Source of the DNA: Nitzschia sp. pyKryTriq1
Lineage: Eukaryota > Bacillariophyta > Bacillariophyceae > Bacillariales > Bacillariaceae
Length of the DNA: 64,000 bases
Assembly: GCA_956465555.1 (NCBI GenBank)
Contig: OY101129.1
Coordinates: forward strand, 186,001-250,000
Reading direction: 5' to 3'
In this document: piece by piece, positions 10,322-20,402 of the stretch
Numbering within the stretch: the stretch's first letter is position 1
Layout of the letters: each line of letters begins with the position of its first letter
Made by a program: the position numbers and the translations under genes
The notes under the pieces: generated by a model
The model's input: only the letters and a program-made list of their open reading frames with translations
The model's database searches: none
What the model was told of the DNA's origin: nothing

Positions 10322-11154
10322 TTACATGTGCTCTTCAATGAGCTCCTGAAGGCGTGGGGCGTTAGCACCCATAAGCCGGTCGACCACCTCCCCACTCTTG
10401 ATAAAAAGAAAGGTTGGCATGGCGCTCACACTGTATTTGGCCGCCGTTTCAGGATTCTCATCTACATCTACCTTTAGGAAGACGACGTCGGTCATTTCCT
10501 CGCTCATTTCTTTGAACTGCGGTGTGGCAATGGTGACAAATACGGGGTTGAGGATCAATGTTGGTACGAGTCAACGATGCCGCAGTCCAGTTTTCCCACA
10601 GATACCCTACTCGTATCACCACAAAAGCCCATAAGGAGACAAACACATAGACGAAACGTAAGGTACCGTACTCCTACTTACCAATGGAGCAATTGCTTTG
10701 CACGGGCCGCACCTGCAGCACATGTCAGAGTGGGAAGTTGGATGAGAAACCATTGAGGATACCATCGCAAGCTCTAGAAGTAGAGCCCGAGGATGCTGCA
10801 TCGAGTATTGAGTAGTACTGTACTTTGCGCGGAATCCTTTAGGACTTACCAAGACGCCGTAAAGTCAATGACCACCAACTGATTGTTTGCAGCGGCATTT
10901 AGAACCAAGGCATCGACATCTTCCACAGTTTCGGGCTCGTGGAGTTCCCCCCCTCGCACATGAAGTGGATTAGGAACGCCATTTACAGTGTTGGTGCCGG
11001 TTCTTGTCTGTGGTGTGAGAATTGACTTTGGTGTTCCAGGGATACCGAAGACGCTGTGGCTTGGAGTGGAGGGGCAGGTAATGGAAGGTGTCGGCGTAGC
11101 GTTCGTGAGAGTGGCAGCTGCCAACGAAAGGGACACGGCGGCAAGGAGTTTCAT
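10322..11154 (-). CDS. Secretory-pathway thioredoxin, WCGPC
   Basis: Three exons, 11154-10850, 10712-10682 and 10516-10322, join in phase to give 176 residues. The 31-nt middle exon supplies most of the active site. Residues 1-19 (MKLLAAVSLSLAAATLTNA) read as a signal peptide, followed by a Pro/Thr-rich spacer. The thioredoxin fold starts near LVVIDFTASW; the redox motif is an intact WCGPC, then KAIAPLFKEMSEE, VVFLKVDVDENPE, and the cis-proline in SAMPTFLFIKSGE. It should reduce disulphides in the secretory or a complex-plastid compartment. The diatom plastid ASAFAP signature is not evident, so plastid import is not supported. The active site split over two introns is the one unusual feature. 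Confidence 0.9.
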
Positions 11155-11944
11155 CGTATATACTTGTATGTCCTACAGGTCGACGTGCTACGTAATATCG
11201 TGATGTAGTGAAGGGTGTGTGAGTCTTCGGAGCACGGAGCACGGAGCAAATAAGCAACCGCTGTTTTCTTCTGCAGTTGTTGATGGGGGATGGGGAGAAG
11301 GATGTTGTGGTATGTTGTTGCTTTCGTCTTTCTTGATGTCTCGCCGCGTTAGAAACAGACCAACGCGCCGCAGCGGCGCTGCGCTGAGTGGCATCGCCGC
11401 GCGCCGATATTCGAGATTTTGCTCTTGGCTTGGATTTTCAAATTTCGGTGATCTTTTCGAAATTTGGATGAAAAAAGGGCGGAGACAAGGGAAAATCGCA
11501 CGCGAAAAAACTCGCTCACTTCTTTAGTGGGAATGGCGCGCTCATCCGTCATTCGTACTGTACCATTTTCTAGATTTCTTAGCCACCTACACGTATCCCA
11601 AGACTCAAATGGCCGTGATTCAAGAGAGGCGACATGAGAGACGGCGACAAGGCACCGAATCCCTTTAGCAACGAAACGACTTCTCGAGTGAATTATCAGG
11701 AGCAATAGGTTTGTGAAAGATGCGTACGAATGCTGGTACGAATGTCACGATGGAAGAGATGACCGAAAGGAACGCGGGAGGTTTGACTCATTCGATCTTC
11801 CGACGATCGAAACATCACGGGACTCATGTCCGTGAATGAAACTCAATGCTTCTTGACACAACCCCTCGTTCCCACCTCTTTTGCCATGATCCTGATTACC
11901 GGTACGATCATTTTCATCTTCACCATGAACGTCACATCTTCACC
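11155..11944. promoter_or_regulatory. Upstream region between divergent thioredoxin and phosphatase genes
   Basis: This 0.8 kb spacer carries both gene starts. It includes AG-rich patches (about 11225-11300) and, just before the phosphatase start, a short duplication of CATCTTCACCATGAAC (about 11916-11950) that places two ATGs in different frames. No further gene is supported. Confidence 0.4.
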
Positions 11945-14224
11945 ATGAACCTCACTACACCTACTCGCAGCGCATGCAGAAGAATTCTAAACCCATGTTT
12001 GCATGCGGTTTTCCCAGGCTTGGCTCGTTGTCTCATGAACACGAGCACCGCCAATGCACCTTCAAATGGTATCTTCTTTCTAGTCGGAATCGGGGGCATC
12101 GGCGTCGCCCTGACTTCGATCAATGGAGAGTCATCTCCGTCGTTCTTTAGAACTGCTATCCCCATTTTGGAGCCGAATTGTACGCTCGCGGAGCCGAAAT
12201 CAGGGACGAGTAGCCCTACATTGGGAAACAGCACCACTTTCCAGCTGCAGGCCGCCTTGGAATTCAAAGAAGAAATGCAGAAGCTCAAAATGGCGCGTTT
12301 TCTCAGAGATTTGACCGAGTTTGCAGCTCACAGTCAGCTCAAAAAATTCCAAACCGAGTGGCCCTCGGCCAAAGGGAAATGCATCGATCTCCATGGTATG
12401 GACTTGGCCAAATTGACCACTGAAGAGGCCCTCTACATTTTGGATGAAATCCACAAGGGAGAAAAACTGGACGTCAATGCTGTCATGAAAATATGCCAAA
12501 CATCCACGACGTTGCTTAGAGATGAGCCGACTCTTTTGGATAAGACCGGGGTTCATACTATAACCGTGATTGGCGACCTGCATGGGTCCCTCGAGAGTTT
12601 GAAGACGATTTTGGAGATGGTGGGAGACCTCGACAATGCTGATCGCTGCCTGGTCTTTGATGGAGACTTTGTGGATCGCGGCGATGCCTCGTTAGAAGTC
12701 TTCCTGACGCTTTTATTGCTAAAGATTGCTTATCCCGGCCAGGTAGCATTACTACGTGGTAATCATGAAGACAGCATGGTCGCAAAAGTCTATGGCTTTG
12801 CCGATGAACTACAAACCAAATACGGGCTGGCAGACCGGGCCAGCGTCAATCTATGGACACAAATGACTGAAACATTCGCAGCACTTCCTCTTGCTGTTGT
12901 GACAGATACGGCCTTTATCGTTCATGGTGGTTTGCCATCCAAGGACTTTCGACTCGATCAACTGCGAAGCTTGACAGTCGAAGACCGATGCAAGTGCCGT
13001 ACGCTGGTCCAACCAAAGACCCAAATGGAAAAAATGATAGAAAGCTTACTGTGGAGCGATCCTTGCAAGAAGTCAGGGATTCATCCCAGCCCGCGGGGTA
13101 CAGGGGTGCAGTTTGGACCCGACATTGCTCGAAATTTCTTGACGCGAGAAAATTTGCAGTTCTTGGTACGAGGGCATGAACCAGTGGAAGCAGGTATAGT
13201 CGAACTCGAATGTGGAAGTGGCAGGAGTGTTATTACAGTATTTTCTGCGGCGAACTATCCTAACGGAGAAGGCAACAATTGTGGGGGAATTTTGGAATTG
13301 ACCAGCGACGGCTCGCACAAAATTATTAGATTCAACTACAATGATGTACAGAGGACAGGTACTGGCTACTCTCAGGGAATCTTTGATTTTGCTGGGCAGA
13401 CGGGGCAATATTTACAGTCGTTTTTCCGCACCACTGGGTCCCTGCCTTCGAAAGACAATCTACGTGTTTTCGTGAGGGAGCATCAATCACCTTTGGCCAG
13501 GGCATTCTCCATGGAAGAAAATGATGGGTTGGTAACTAAAGAAAAGTGGGCTTCTGTGATGGAGAATATTCTCGACCTACATGATGTAGCATGGCAAGAA
13601 TTGCAGCCACAAGTTGCTCCGACCACGGAACACGACGGAGATCTCATCAATTGGCGAGAATATCTTATTGAAACTACGACGGACATCGTGGATGCTCTAT
13701 CTGATGATGACCTCATGGGACAAACTGTGGACCATAAGGACAAAATGTTGGCTATTTTCCAGTTCCTCGACTTCGACAAGACAGGGGTGGTTGGAAAGCC
13801 CGAATTCGAGGCTGGTACACGGATTTTAAACCGTCTCCATCTTTCCAAGAAACGTCAAATTAAGGACCCGGACGCTTTGTTCGCACAATTCGATGATGAC
13901 GGCAACGGAGTGATTGACTTGAATGAATTTCGAGAGCACCTGTCTCACTCGCACATATTGTCAACCGGCTCAGTGAGCCGTGAACAAGTCCAGGTTGTTG
14001 CCAAGAATCACGAAATATTGAAGCTCGCATTTGAGTTTTTAGATACGGACAGATCTGGTTCGATCGACTTGGAAGAGTGGAATTTTGGGATCGAGCTGCT
14101 GAATAAGCAGCTCGGATCCCACGAGAAAGTATACGACGCGAGAGAGCTATTCGCGATAATGGATGACAAAGCTTCCGGCAGCATCAACCTTGAGGATTTC
14201 AATAGAGTCTTTGGTCGAATCTAA
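11945..14224 (+). CDS. PPP-family Ser/Thr phosphatase with C-terminal EF hands (PPEF/RdgC-like)
   Basis: About 759 residues in one exon. I chose the ATG at 11945 over 11846 because it has a better context (CACCATGAAC) and opens a signal-anchor-like region; the longer form would have 792 residues. A hydrophobic stretch (IFFLVGIGGIGVALTSI) near residue 45 suggests membrane attachment. The catalytic domain has all PPP motifs: GDLHG (about 209), GDFVDRG (about 239), GNHED (about 271), VHGGLPS and RGHEP. Four calcium loops follow: DFDKTGVVGKPEFE, FDDDGNGVIDLNEF, LDTDRSGSIDLEEW and a degenerate MDDKASGSINLEDF (about 610-750). The layout is that of PPEF/RdgC, so calcium control of activity is likely by family. 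No IQ motif is obvious. No intron is needed over 2.3 kb, unlike most neighbours. Confidence 0.9.
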   Translation: MNLTTPTRSACRRILNPCLHAVFPGLARCLMNTSTANAPSNGIFFLVGIGGIGVALTSINGESSPSFFRTAIPILEPNCTLAEPKSGTSSPTLGNSTTFQLQAALEFKEEMQKLKMARFLRDLTEFAAHSQLKKFQTEWPSAKGKCIDLHGMDLAKLTTEEALYILDEIHKGEKLDVNAVMKICQTSTTLLRDEPTLLDKTGVHTITVIGDLHGSLESLKTILEMVGDLDNADRCLVFDGDFVDRGDASLEVFLTLLLLKIAYPGQVALLRGNHEDSMVAKVYGFADELQTKYGLADRASVNLWTQMTETFAALPLAVVTDTAFIVHGGLPSKDFRLDQLRSLTVEDRCKCRTLVQPKTQMEKMIESLLWSDPCKKSGIHPSPRGTGVQFGPDIARNFLTRENLQFLVRGHEPVEAGIVELECGSGRSVITVFSAANYPNGEGNNCGGILELTSDGSHKIIRFNYNDVQRTGTGYSQGIFDFAGQTGQYLQSFFRTTGSLPSKDNLRVFVREHQSPLARAFSMEENDGLVTKEKWASVMENILDLHDVAWQELQPQVAPTTEHDGDLINWREYLIETTTDIVDALSDDDLMGQTVDHKDKMLAIFQFLDFDKTGVVGKPEFEAGTRILNRLHLSKKRQIKDPDALFAQFDDDGNGVIDLNEFREHLSHSHILSTGSVSREQVQVVAKNHEILKLAFEFLDTDRSGSIDLEEWNFGIELLNKQLGSHEKVYDARELFAIMDDKASGSINLEDFNRVFGRI

Positions 14225-15107
14225 TGTTATGCAGCTGCTACTACGTACGTGCACAACGTTTACACCATCGTCACCTTTTTGCACCGAAGTGAGATACTAG
14301 AATCGAAAACAACGTTCACTTCGATAGTCAAGATTCATTGCTGTGACGCCACGAATGTTAGTCCTGTTGGTCGTCGACAGCTCCATGATCCATGATGCTG
14401 CTATGGGTGCCGATGCCGTGTTATTCGGATTCTGCGTCCGTCTTGCGTAAAGACAAGGATACAATTTGGGTGCTTCATTTTCCAAACTTATTCACAGAGA
14501 TGGGAGAGTACAGAATTAGCTTTATTATGACCACACGTCAAGACTGTGGCAGTACAATGGAAGCCAGCCATTCAGAGCACAACACCAGCTAGTATCTATT
14601 CTTAGATTTTCATCTTCACAACATAAAGTGCAAAGGCATGCTCGGTAGTAAGCGTTGTTTCAAGACTTAAAGACACCGAGTTTAAGGCATAGGTTCGACT
14701 CCAATGGGAGACTTTTTTGCTTTTTTGGAAGACTTTTTTCGATACAGTAGGCCTCTGCTACAATACACAGTACACAAGAACCGAAGACCTATTATGCGCC
14801 ACCCAGCGCGCATCCCCCAAAGTCCAACGCGCTTCAGCGCCACCAGACACTCACAACACGCGATTCTCCTTCTTCCGCCAGCGCGTCGGAACTTGACAAA
14901 GATCCACCAGCGTCTGACCAGCGCATCATCCGATATCCTTCACATCATCGCTCGCCGATGATTTGGAAACGGAAAACGCACGTCAATAGCAACTGTAGAC
15001 TTTCTCATCATCACACTTTTTACTTCTCCCCACTCCCCACACCCATAGTACCGGGACGTCAGTACAAGCAGGAAGGCTGTCCCCTCCAAGCATCAGCAAA
15101 AAAAACC
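14225..15107. other. Spacer between phosphatase and methyltransferase genes
   Basis: There is no supported gene in about 0.9 kb. A GGTTCGACTCC string near 14692 mimics a tRNA T-loop but no full tRNA folds around it. A string of CAGCGC/CACCAG words near 14800-14930 and CT-rich sequence (about 15020-15050) probably belong to the promoter and 5' UTR of the downstream gene. Confidence 0.4.
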
Positions 15108-16415
15108 ATGAATATTGTAGATCTCAGCCGCTCGCTCTTCATCCTCCCGGCCAGCTACAACGAGATTCGACCGCATCAGCTGGCGTTTTGGTTCGTGACG
15201 TTGCGAATGGCGGCGTCGACGCCGCTAGCGGAAACGATTTCGGAGAAGATCCTGAGCTGGATGTCTCGCTTTTCGGAAGCGTGCATTCCCTTGATTCACC
15301 TGGGTCTGGTCCCTGACTGGCTCATTCGCCTTGGCATCAGAGTTCAATTGTACGACCATTTAAATATCCTCAAGGCAAAAAACGTCGAGCAAGAACTGAA
15401 CAACAAGCTGGAAATTATCCAAACGCTCAAAACCATGCCGATCGCCATTGAGACTGATGCCGCGAATGAGCAGCACTACGAAGTTCCGAGCAAGTTTTAC
15501 TCGCTATGCCTTGGTCCTCGAAAGAAATATTCAAGTGGCTTGTGGCCCTCGGAATCGACGACCTTCGAAGAATCGGAGGTGGCCATGTTGGACCACTACT
15601 GCAAACTGGCTCAGGTCAAGGATGGCATGAAGATTGTCGATCTGGGCTGCGGCTGGGGGTCGCTCACCTTGCATTTGGCTGAACGCTTTCCAAATGCAAA
15701 AATCACAGGGATCTCAAACTCGCACAGTCAGAGAGAATACATCTTGACGACCGCCAGGAGCCGGGGCTACAACGTCGAGAATATCAACATTGTGACCTGT
15801 AACGTGTCAGATGACAAAGGAGCCTTGGATGTTGTCCAGGGAAATGATTTGGTAATGACTGTCGAAATGTATGTGCGCAAAAACTGCTCTTGGTTCTGCG
15901 GGAAGTGAAAGCCTGATATTTTTTGATCCCGTTTGCTAACACTGACCTCGTCGGCCATTCACTACAGGTTCGAGCACATGAAAAACTATGACCATTTGAT
16001 GAAGAAGGTACATCGATTCCTCAAACCAGGTGGGAAACTATTTGTTCATATATTTACCCACAAGGACTTCACATACCACTTCGACGAGGGCTGGATGTCC
16101 GATAACTTTTTCACGGGAGGAACCATGCCCAGTGACGACTTGCTCCTGTATTTTGCCAACGACTTTGCAGTTCAAAATCATTGGCGTGTCAACGGGAGAA
16201 ACTACGAAAAAACATCCAATGGATGGCTCGCCTATTTAGACAAAAGCTGGAAATCGGGAGAACTTAAGCCAGTGTTGGCGAAGGCCTACGGGACTGGCAA
16301 GGAGTACGAGTGGTATGTCAACTGGCGTTTGTTCTTTTTGGCATGCGCAGAGTTATGGGGTCTCGAGAATGGAAATGAGTGGATCGTGTCGCTCTACCTG
16401 TTTGAAAAGCGCTGA
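15108..16415 (+). CDS. Cyclopropane-fatty-acid-synthase-like SAM methyltransferase
   Basis: Exons 15108-15868 and 15968-16415 (intron GTATGT...CTACAG) give 402 residues. The start AAAAACCATGAA has good context, and the junction restores M-F-E-H-M-K-N-Y. The SAM site is KIVDLGCGWGSLTLHLAERF (about residue 175), followed by ITGISNSHSQ and then VTCNVSD. The N-terminal block (HYEVPSKFYSLCLGP, SSGLWP) is the CMAS signature. The C-terminal region (FLKPGGKLFVHIFTHKDFTYHF, then NWRLFFLACAELWG) matches the subgroup containing plant coclaurine N-methyltransferase-like and CFA-synthase-like enzymes. The acceptor could be a lipid acyl chain or a small amine; the sequence does not decide. There is no clear signal peptide, although a hydrophobic helix lies near residue 60. 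Confidence 0.88.
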
Positions 16416-16834
16416 AAATGTGAACGTCGCAACGCGCAGAAGAGAATTGGAAAGATGTGCGGGATCTCCTGCCCTTCAACCAGTAAATAACTAGTGCGAA
16501 TAGTATCGGGAGCGTCATTCCTGATGAGGACCGACCACGGAAGTATCTTCATTTCTTGCTATTCTAGTAGTGGTTCTTGGTGCACATCGCTGGATTTTTT
16601 CTCTAGGATTTTTCTCTGTTTTGACGTCGTTAAGGCCTACTTCATAAACGGAGTATCCTGTTTATGAATTTTTCTAAGGGCTTTGCGGCTCTAAAAAGGT
16701 GATGGTTCCTGATGGTTCCTAATGCAGATTGCGGGCTGTGTCAGCATCACTGCACTAAAAGAAGGTAACACAATCTTTAGAGTTCAAGACTTGCGAATTT
16801 GTGGCAAGAATCTGATACAGAAGCTCATTTTCGT
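16416..16834. other. Spacer downstream of methyltransferase
   Basis: Noncoding 3' flank with TTTTTCTC-rich sequence and a small GATGGTTCCT duplication (about 16700-16721). It leads into the tandem array at 16835. Confidence 0.4.
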
Positions 16835-17215
16835 AATTTTAATTTCACTTCTTCACTCCTTTCTTCCACATGTTTTCACGAGGCTCTTTGCAAATCGCTT
16901 CGAAAACGGAAAGTCTCGACGCATCGTGGAGCTTCCACAACTGAACTGCCGACCGCTCAGTTTCTTATTTTTAATTTCATTTCCTCATTCCTTTCTTCCA
17001 CATGTTTTCACGAGGCTCCTTTCAAATCGTTCGAAAACGGAAAGTCTCGACGCATCGTGGAGCTTACACAACTGAACTGCCGACCGCTCAGTTTCTTATT
17101 TTTAATTTCATTTCCTCATTCCTTTCTTCCACATGTTTTCACGAGGCTCCTTGCAAATCGTTCGAAAACGGAAAGTCTCGACGCATCGTGGAGCTTCCAC
17201 AACTGAACTGCCGAC
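16835..17215. repeat. Three-copy tandem repeat, about 131-bp unit
   Basis: Three near-identical units, each running TTTTAATTTCA, TTCTTCCACATG, TTTTCACGAGGCTC, CAAATCG, GAAAACGGAAAGTCTCG, then GTGGAGCTTCCACAACTGAA. Anchor word CGAGGCTC occurs at 16879, 17011 and 17142, so spacing is 132 and 131 bp. The unit stays open in several plus frames (for example 16722-17075), but the frames shift between copies, so it is not a protein repeat. The last copy ends at the GACCGTGG junction. High copy similarity implies recent expansion. Confidence 0.9.
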
Positions 17216-20200
17216 CGTGGTCGCAGACAGCCAAACGTTTCTCCACTACTCACTCTCAATCCCGCCACGTGATTCAACCGTGGCGATGAAAAAGTTTATG
17301 CTAACATGATATTTCGTCGTCAATCGCATGCGACAATTTCTATTTTTATGGCGGTCCCCCTCTCTTTCGAAAAAGAGTAGCTCAATAAAAGCAGTCTCTA
17401 GAAGCAGGACGGGAAAGAGATACTGGGAACCCAAAAGTAAACAACTATTGTTAACAATGTTGCTCTTTCTTTTTCATATGAGTAGGTCAACAATACTAGA
17501 CTCGTGCTGTACTATGCGATGACTCTTTCAGCTAGAATACTTCGAAGTGAATCAAACACCTCACCAACTCATTGTTGCTAAGAGAGAGCGAGAGAGAGAA
17601 AGAGAGAACTTCCATCGAAATCTCTTTCGCTTGGTCTAGCGAGATATGTGATCCTACCTAAGCCGCTGCTCTTGAATAACCTCTCAATTCTTTGGAAGCT
17701 AGAGAAAAACCTTGCATTCAATAAACTATAGCGCGGAAGACATAATTAACACGGGACTGGTTTTGTGAGTCCGAGTACTTAAAGTAACACATAATTAATA
17801 TTGGCAAAGTCTCAGAAAATTAATATGATATTCGCTTTATCGTTAAGATGCACTCCTGTCGCGAGTAGTAATTGGATTGGTAGCGAGAAAGTATAATTAG
17901 AAAGATCAACCTTTTTAAAAAGCGCAAACGAGTCACCTTCATTCGAGAGATCTGACTTAGAAATTACAGGTGGTGAGGATCGCATTTGCCCTGAAAGTCA
18001 TAGAGCAGCTTCCGCAAGGTTAGCATGATTTATGGCTTTTTCGTGAGACGGATAGACTTCATTTCTAATTTCAATCGGCGATAATAAGGGAGTGATCAAT
18101 GTGTTCCGAGAAAATGATCAAGACGATTTACGTCTTTAAGAGTGGAGGAAACGCCGCAAAACATCCGGAAATGGGCGTCAGCTTAATCATTGGTATGGTA
18201 TTCAGTAATCACTTGGGCGTCAAATAATATTCGAAAATTTGGAAGCCGTAGCTGCTTCATGCATTCGTGCTCTAGTAGACAACTTAAAAGGTAATATTCG
18301 AAACTCAGGAAGCCGTAGCTTGGATTATTAACAAGTATCCAGGTCGATGGATTCCTGACTTATCGTTTCGTTGTTGTTTTATTGTGTACAGTCGACCAAA
18401 GTTGAGATTATGTTCGTTGAATCCGTTATTTTTAGCGATTTGGCTTTAGATATTCAGCAACTTGGACAAGATTATATTTATCAATCTTCGACGCCTGCTT
18501 TCGTTCTCAGACAGCTTGTAAAGAGATTCCTTGCGAAAGCATATCTCACGAATCAAACTATCGACTAGTTCTAACCCAGGCAGTGGTGAAGAAGCTGTAG
18601 GGGACGTTTATCCCGAGGTTGCTCTTCAATGGTTATCAGAAAAGATTTTCCGTTGACACATTTTCAGTCAAATATAATGTATGAGTTTACAACGAATTCT
18701 GAGAGTGTTATAGCAAAATCAGCCATCTTTCCCCCTTTTGATGCAAACTTTGAAAATTAAAAGTATATTAAGGATTATTCTATTAGTAGGCAGCGCTATT
18801 CTGATCATCTCACGAGATAATGGGAGCTCGTTATGTTGAATCCAGTGTAATCAGTAAAAATACTTGATCAGACCGTTGTTGTCATTCTTCCTATTCTGAT
18901 CAATGCGGAGACCATGCAATCTCGGCCTGTGCTGTTATGAAATGAATCCAGTGTAATTATTATAAATACATGATCAGGTCGATGTTATCATTTTTCCTTT
19001 TCTGATGATCTGCGGAGACGATGAAAGTTGTGCTTGTTCTGTTATCATTTGTGGACTGCATGAAATGAATCCATTGTAATTAGTATCACTACTTGATCAG
19101 GTCGATGACATTCTTCTTCCTATTCTGATCTAGTGCGGAGACGACGGAAGTTCGGCCTGTGCTGTTATCATTTGTGGACTCCATGAAATGAATCCATTGT
19201 AATTAGTATCACTACTTGATCAGGTCGATGATATTCTTCTTCCTATTCTGATCTAGTGCGGAGACGATGGGACGATGAAAGTTGGGCTTGTTCTTTTATC
19301 ATTTATGGAATGCATGAAATGAATCCATTGCAATTGGTATCACTACTTGATCAGGTCGATGACATTCTTCTTAATATTCTGATCATGTGCGGAGACGACG
19401 GAAGTTCGGCCTGTGCTGTTATCATTTGTGGACTGCATGAAATGATTCCAATGTAATTACTATAAAAAGTTGATCAAGTCAATGTTATTCTTCTTCAAAT
19501 TCTAATCATCTGCGGAGACGATTGGAGAATCCAATGTAATTACTATGAATACTATAGAAAACAATGGCTACCGTACAGTATCTGCCTTTCTGCTATAAAT
19601 CCGATACGAATCTGCATCCTTTCTCGCAGTAGTGCGCTCTGCATCTGATGCTATCGTACATAACAAAATCGCGACTTCAATCTATCACTCATATCAAAAT
19701 TGAAAATAAGTGGGATCGCTTACAAAATCACAGCATAATGCTACAGGCATGCGTGACGAATTCGACTCTAAAATTTCTCTTCTCGGGCAAGAGTGCTCGT
19801 AGTGCTTTCGGGGAAGAAGTATTGAACATAAAACAATCCAAAAGAGCTTTGTGAGATGATCGGCAGTAGTTTTTCAAAGGCCACATTGAATTTTACCTGC
19901 GTGTTTCTACGATTGTCCAAAATTTGAAACACACATAGCAGGTGCACTTATCATTCACATCGAGATCAGATATTGCTATGCCATGAACACTGCATTTTCA
20001 ACTTATGTTTGAAAAATGTATTGTTGACTTCCAAATATCACACCTTCCACAACTGGAGCGGTACGAATACGCCTAAACAAAATCGTGTTATTTCAAATTA
20101 ATAATGGGGCGAAGTTACAAAACATATCGTACACACAATGTAAAAAACTTCACAATAGAAAACTTTCAAAAAAGTAGGAGTACACAATTACAATTACACG

Positions 20201-20402
20201 ACAATGGCCAGACTTTGGAAGAACGCAACCTGCGCTCCACACAGGTACGTAGGAAGCGTCGGCAAGCTACGTCGTTCAGCCCATCGGCAATGCGGCGCGC
20301 AGCTAAACTTTCCGAGCTACGGGCGCGACGACTTGTGGTCTACAAGAATTGTAATGGCCATAATTATTTCTCTATATTCCCTGCCTCGACGGATCACGTG
20401 AG
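17216..20402. other. Gene-poor AT-rich tract of about 3.2 kb
   Basis: Composition is visibly richer in A and T than the flanking genes, with many short ATAATTAATAT-like runs (17740-17830), a GAGAGAGC run (17580-17606) and no supported gene. Short frames (18371-18568 and 20104-20406) have no family signal. The tract contains the 123-bp repeat array listed separately and a pair of imperfect repeats around 18225-18250 and 18296-18320 (ATTCGAAA...GGAAGCCGTAGCT). The right end probably contains the 3' UTR of the gene at 20403. Confidence 0.5.
18838..19560. repeat. Degenerate tandem array, about 123-bp unit, six to seven copies
   Basis: The unit reads GAATCCA-T-GTAATTA, then TTGATCAGGTCGATG, ATTCTTCTTCCTATTCTGATC, TGCGGAGACGA, and TGTGCTGTTATCATTTGTGG with an ATGAAATGAATCC end. 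Anchor TGATCAG/TGATCAA occurs at 18865, 18971, 19094, 19217, 19348 and 19471, giving spacings of 106, 123, 123, 131 and 123 bp. Copies differ by point changes and small indels, most at the edges. The 123-bp period equals 41 codons, so a frame stays open over parts of it (19256-19456). I see no start or conservation that would make it coding. Confidence 0.88.

Noticed and set aside
14680-14715. tRNA-like T-loop GGTTCGACTCC
   Set aside because: The T-stem has a mismatch and no 7-nt anticodon loop with a proper stem can be placed upstream; no full cloverleaf forms.
19256-19456. Protein with a 41-residue repeat encoded by the 123-bp array
   Set aside because: Other copies of the unit carry stops or length changes in that frame, and no start or family signal is present.
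18838-19560. CRISPR-like array
   Set aside because: The repeats are 123 bp, degenerate, directly abutting and without unique spacers, in nuclear DNA of a eukaryote.
20104-20401. Two overlapping plus-strand frames near the end of the AT-rich tract
   Set aside because: They lie in what should be the 3' UTR of the nucleoredoxin-like gene and show no conserved motif.
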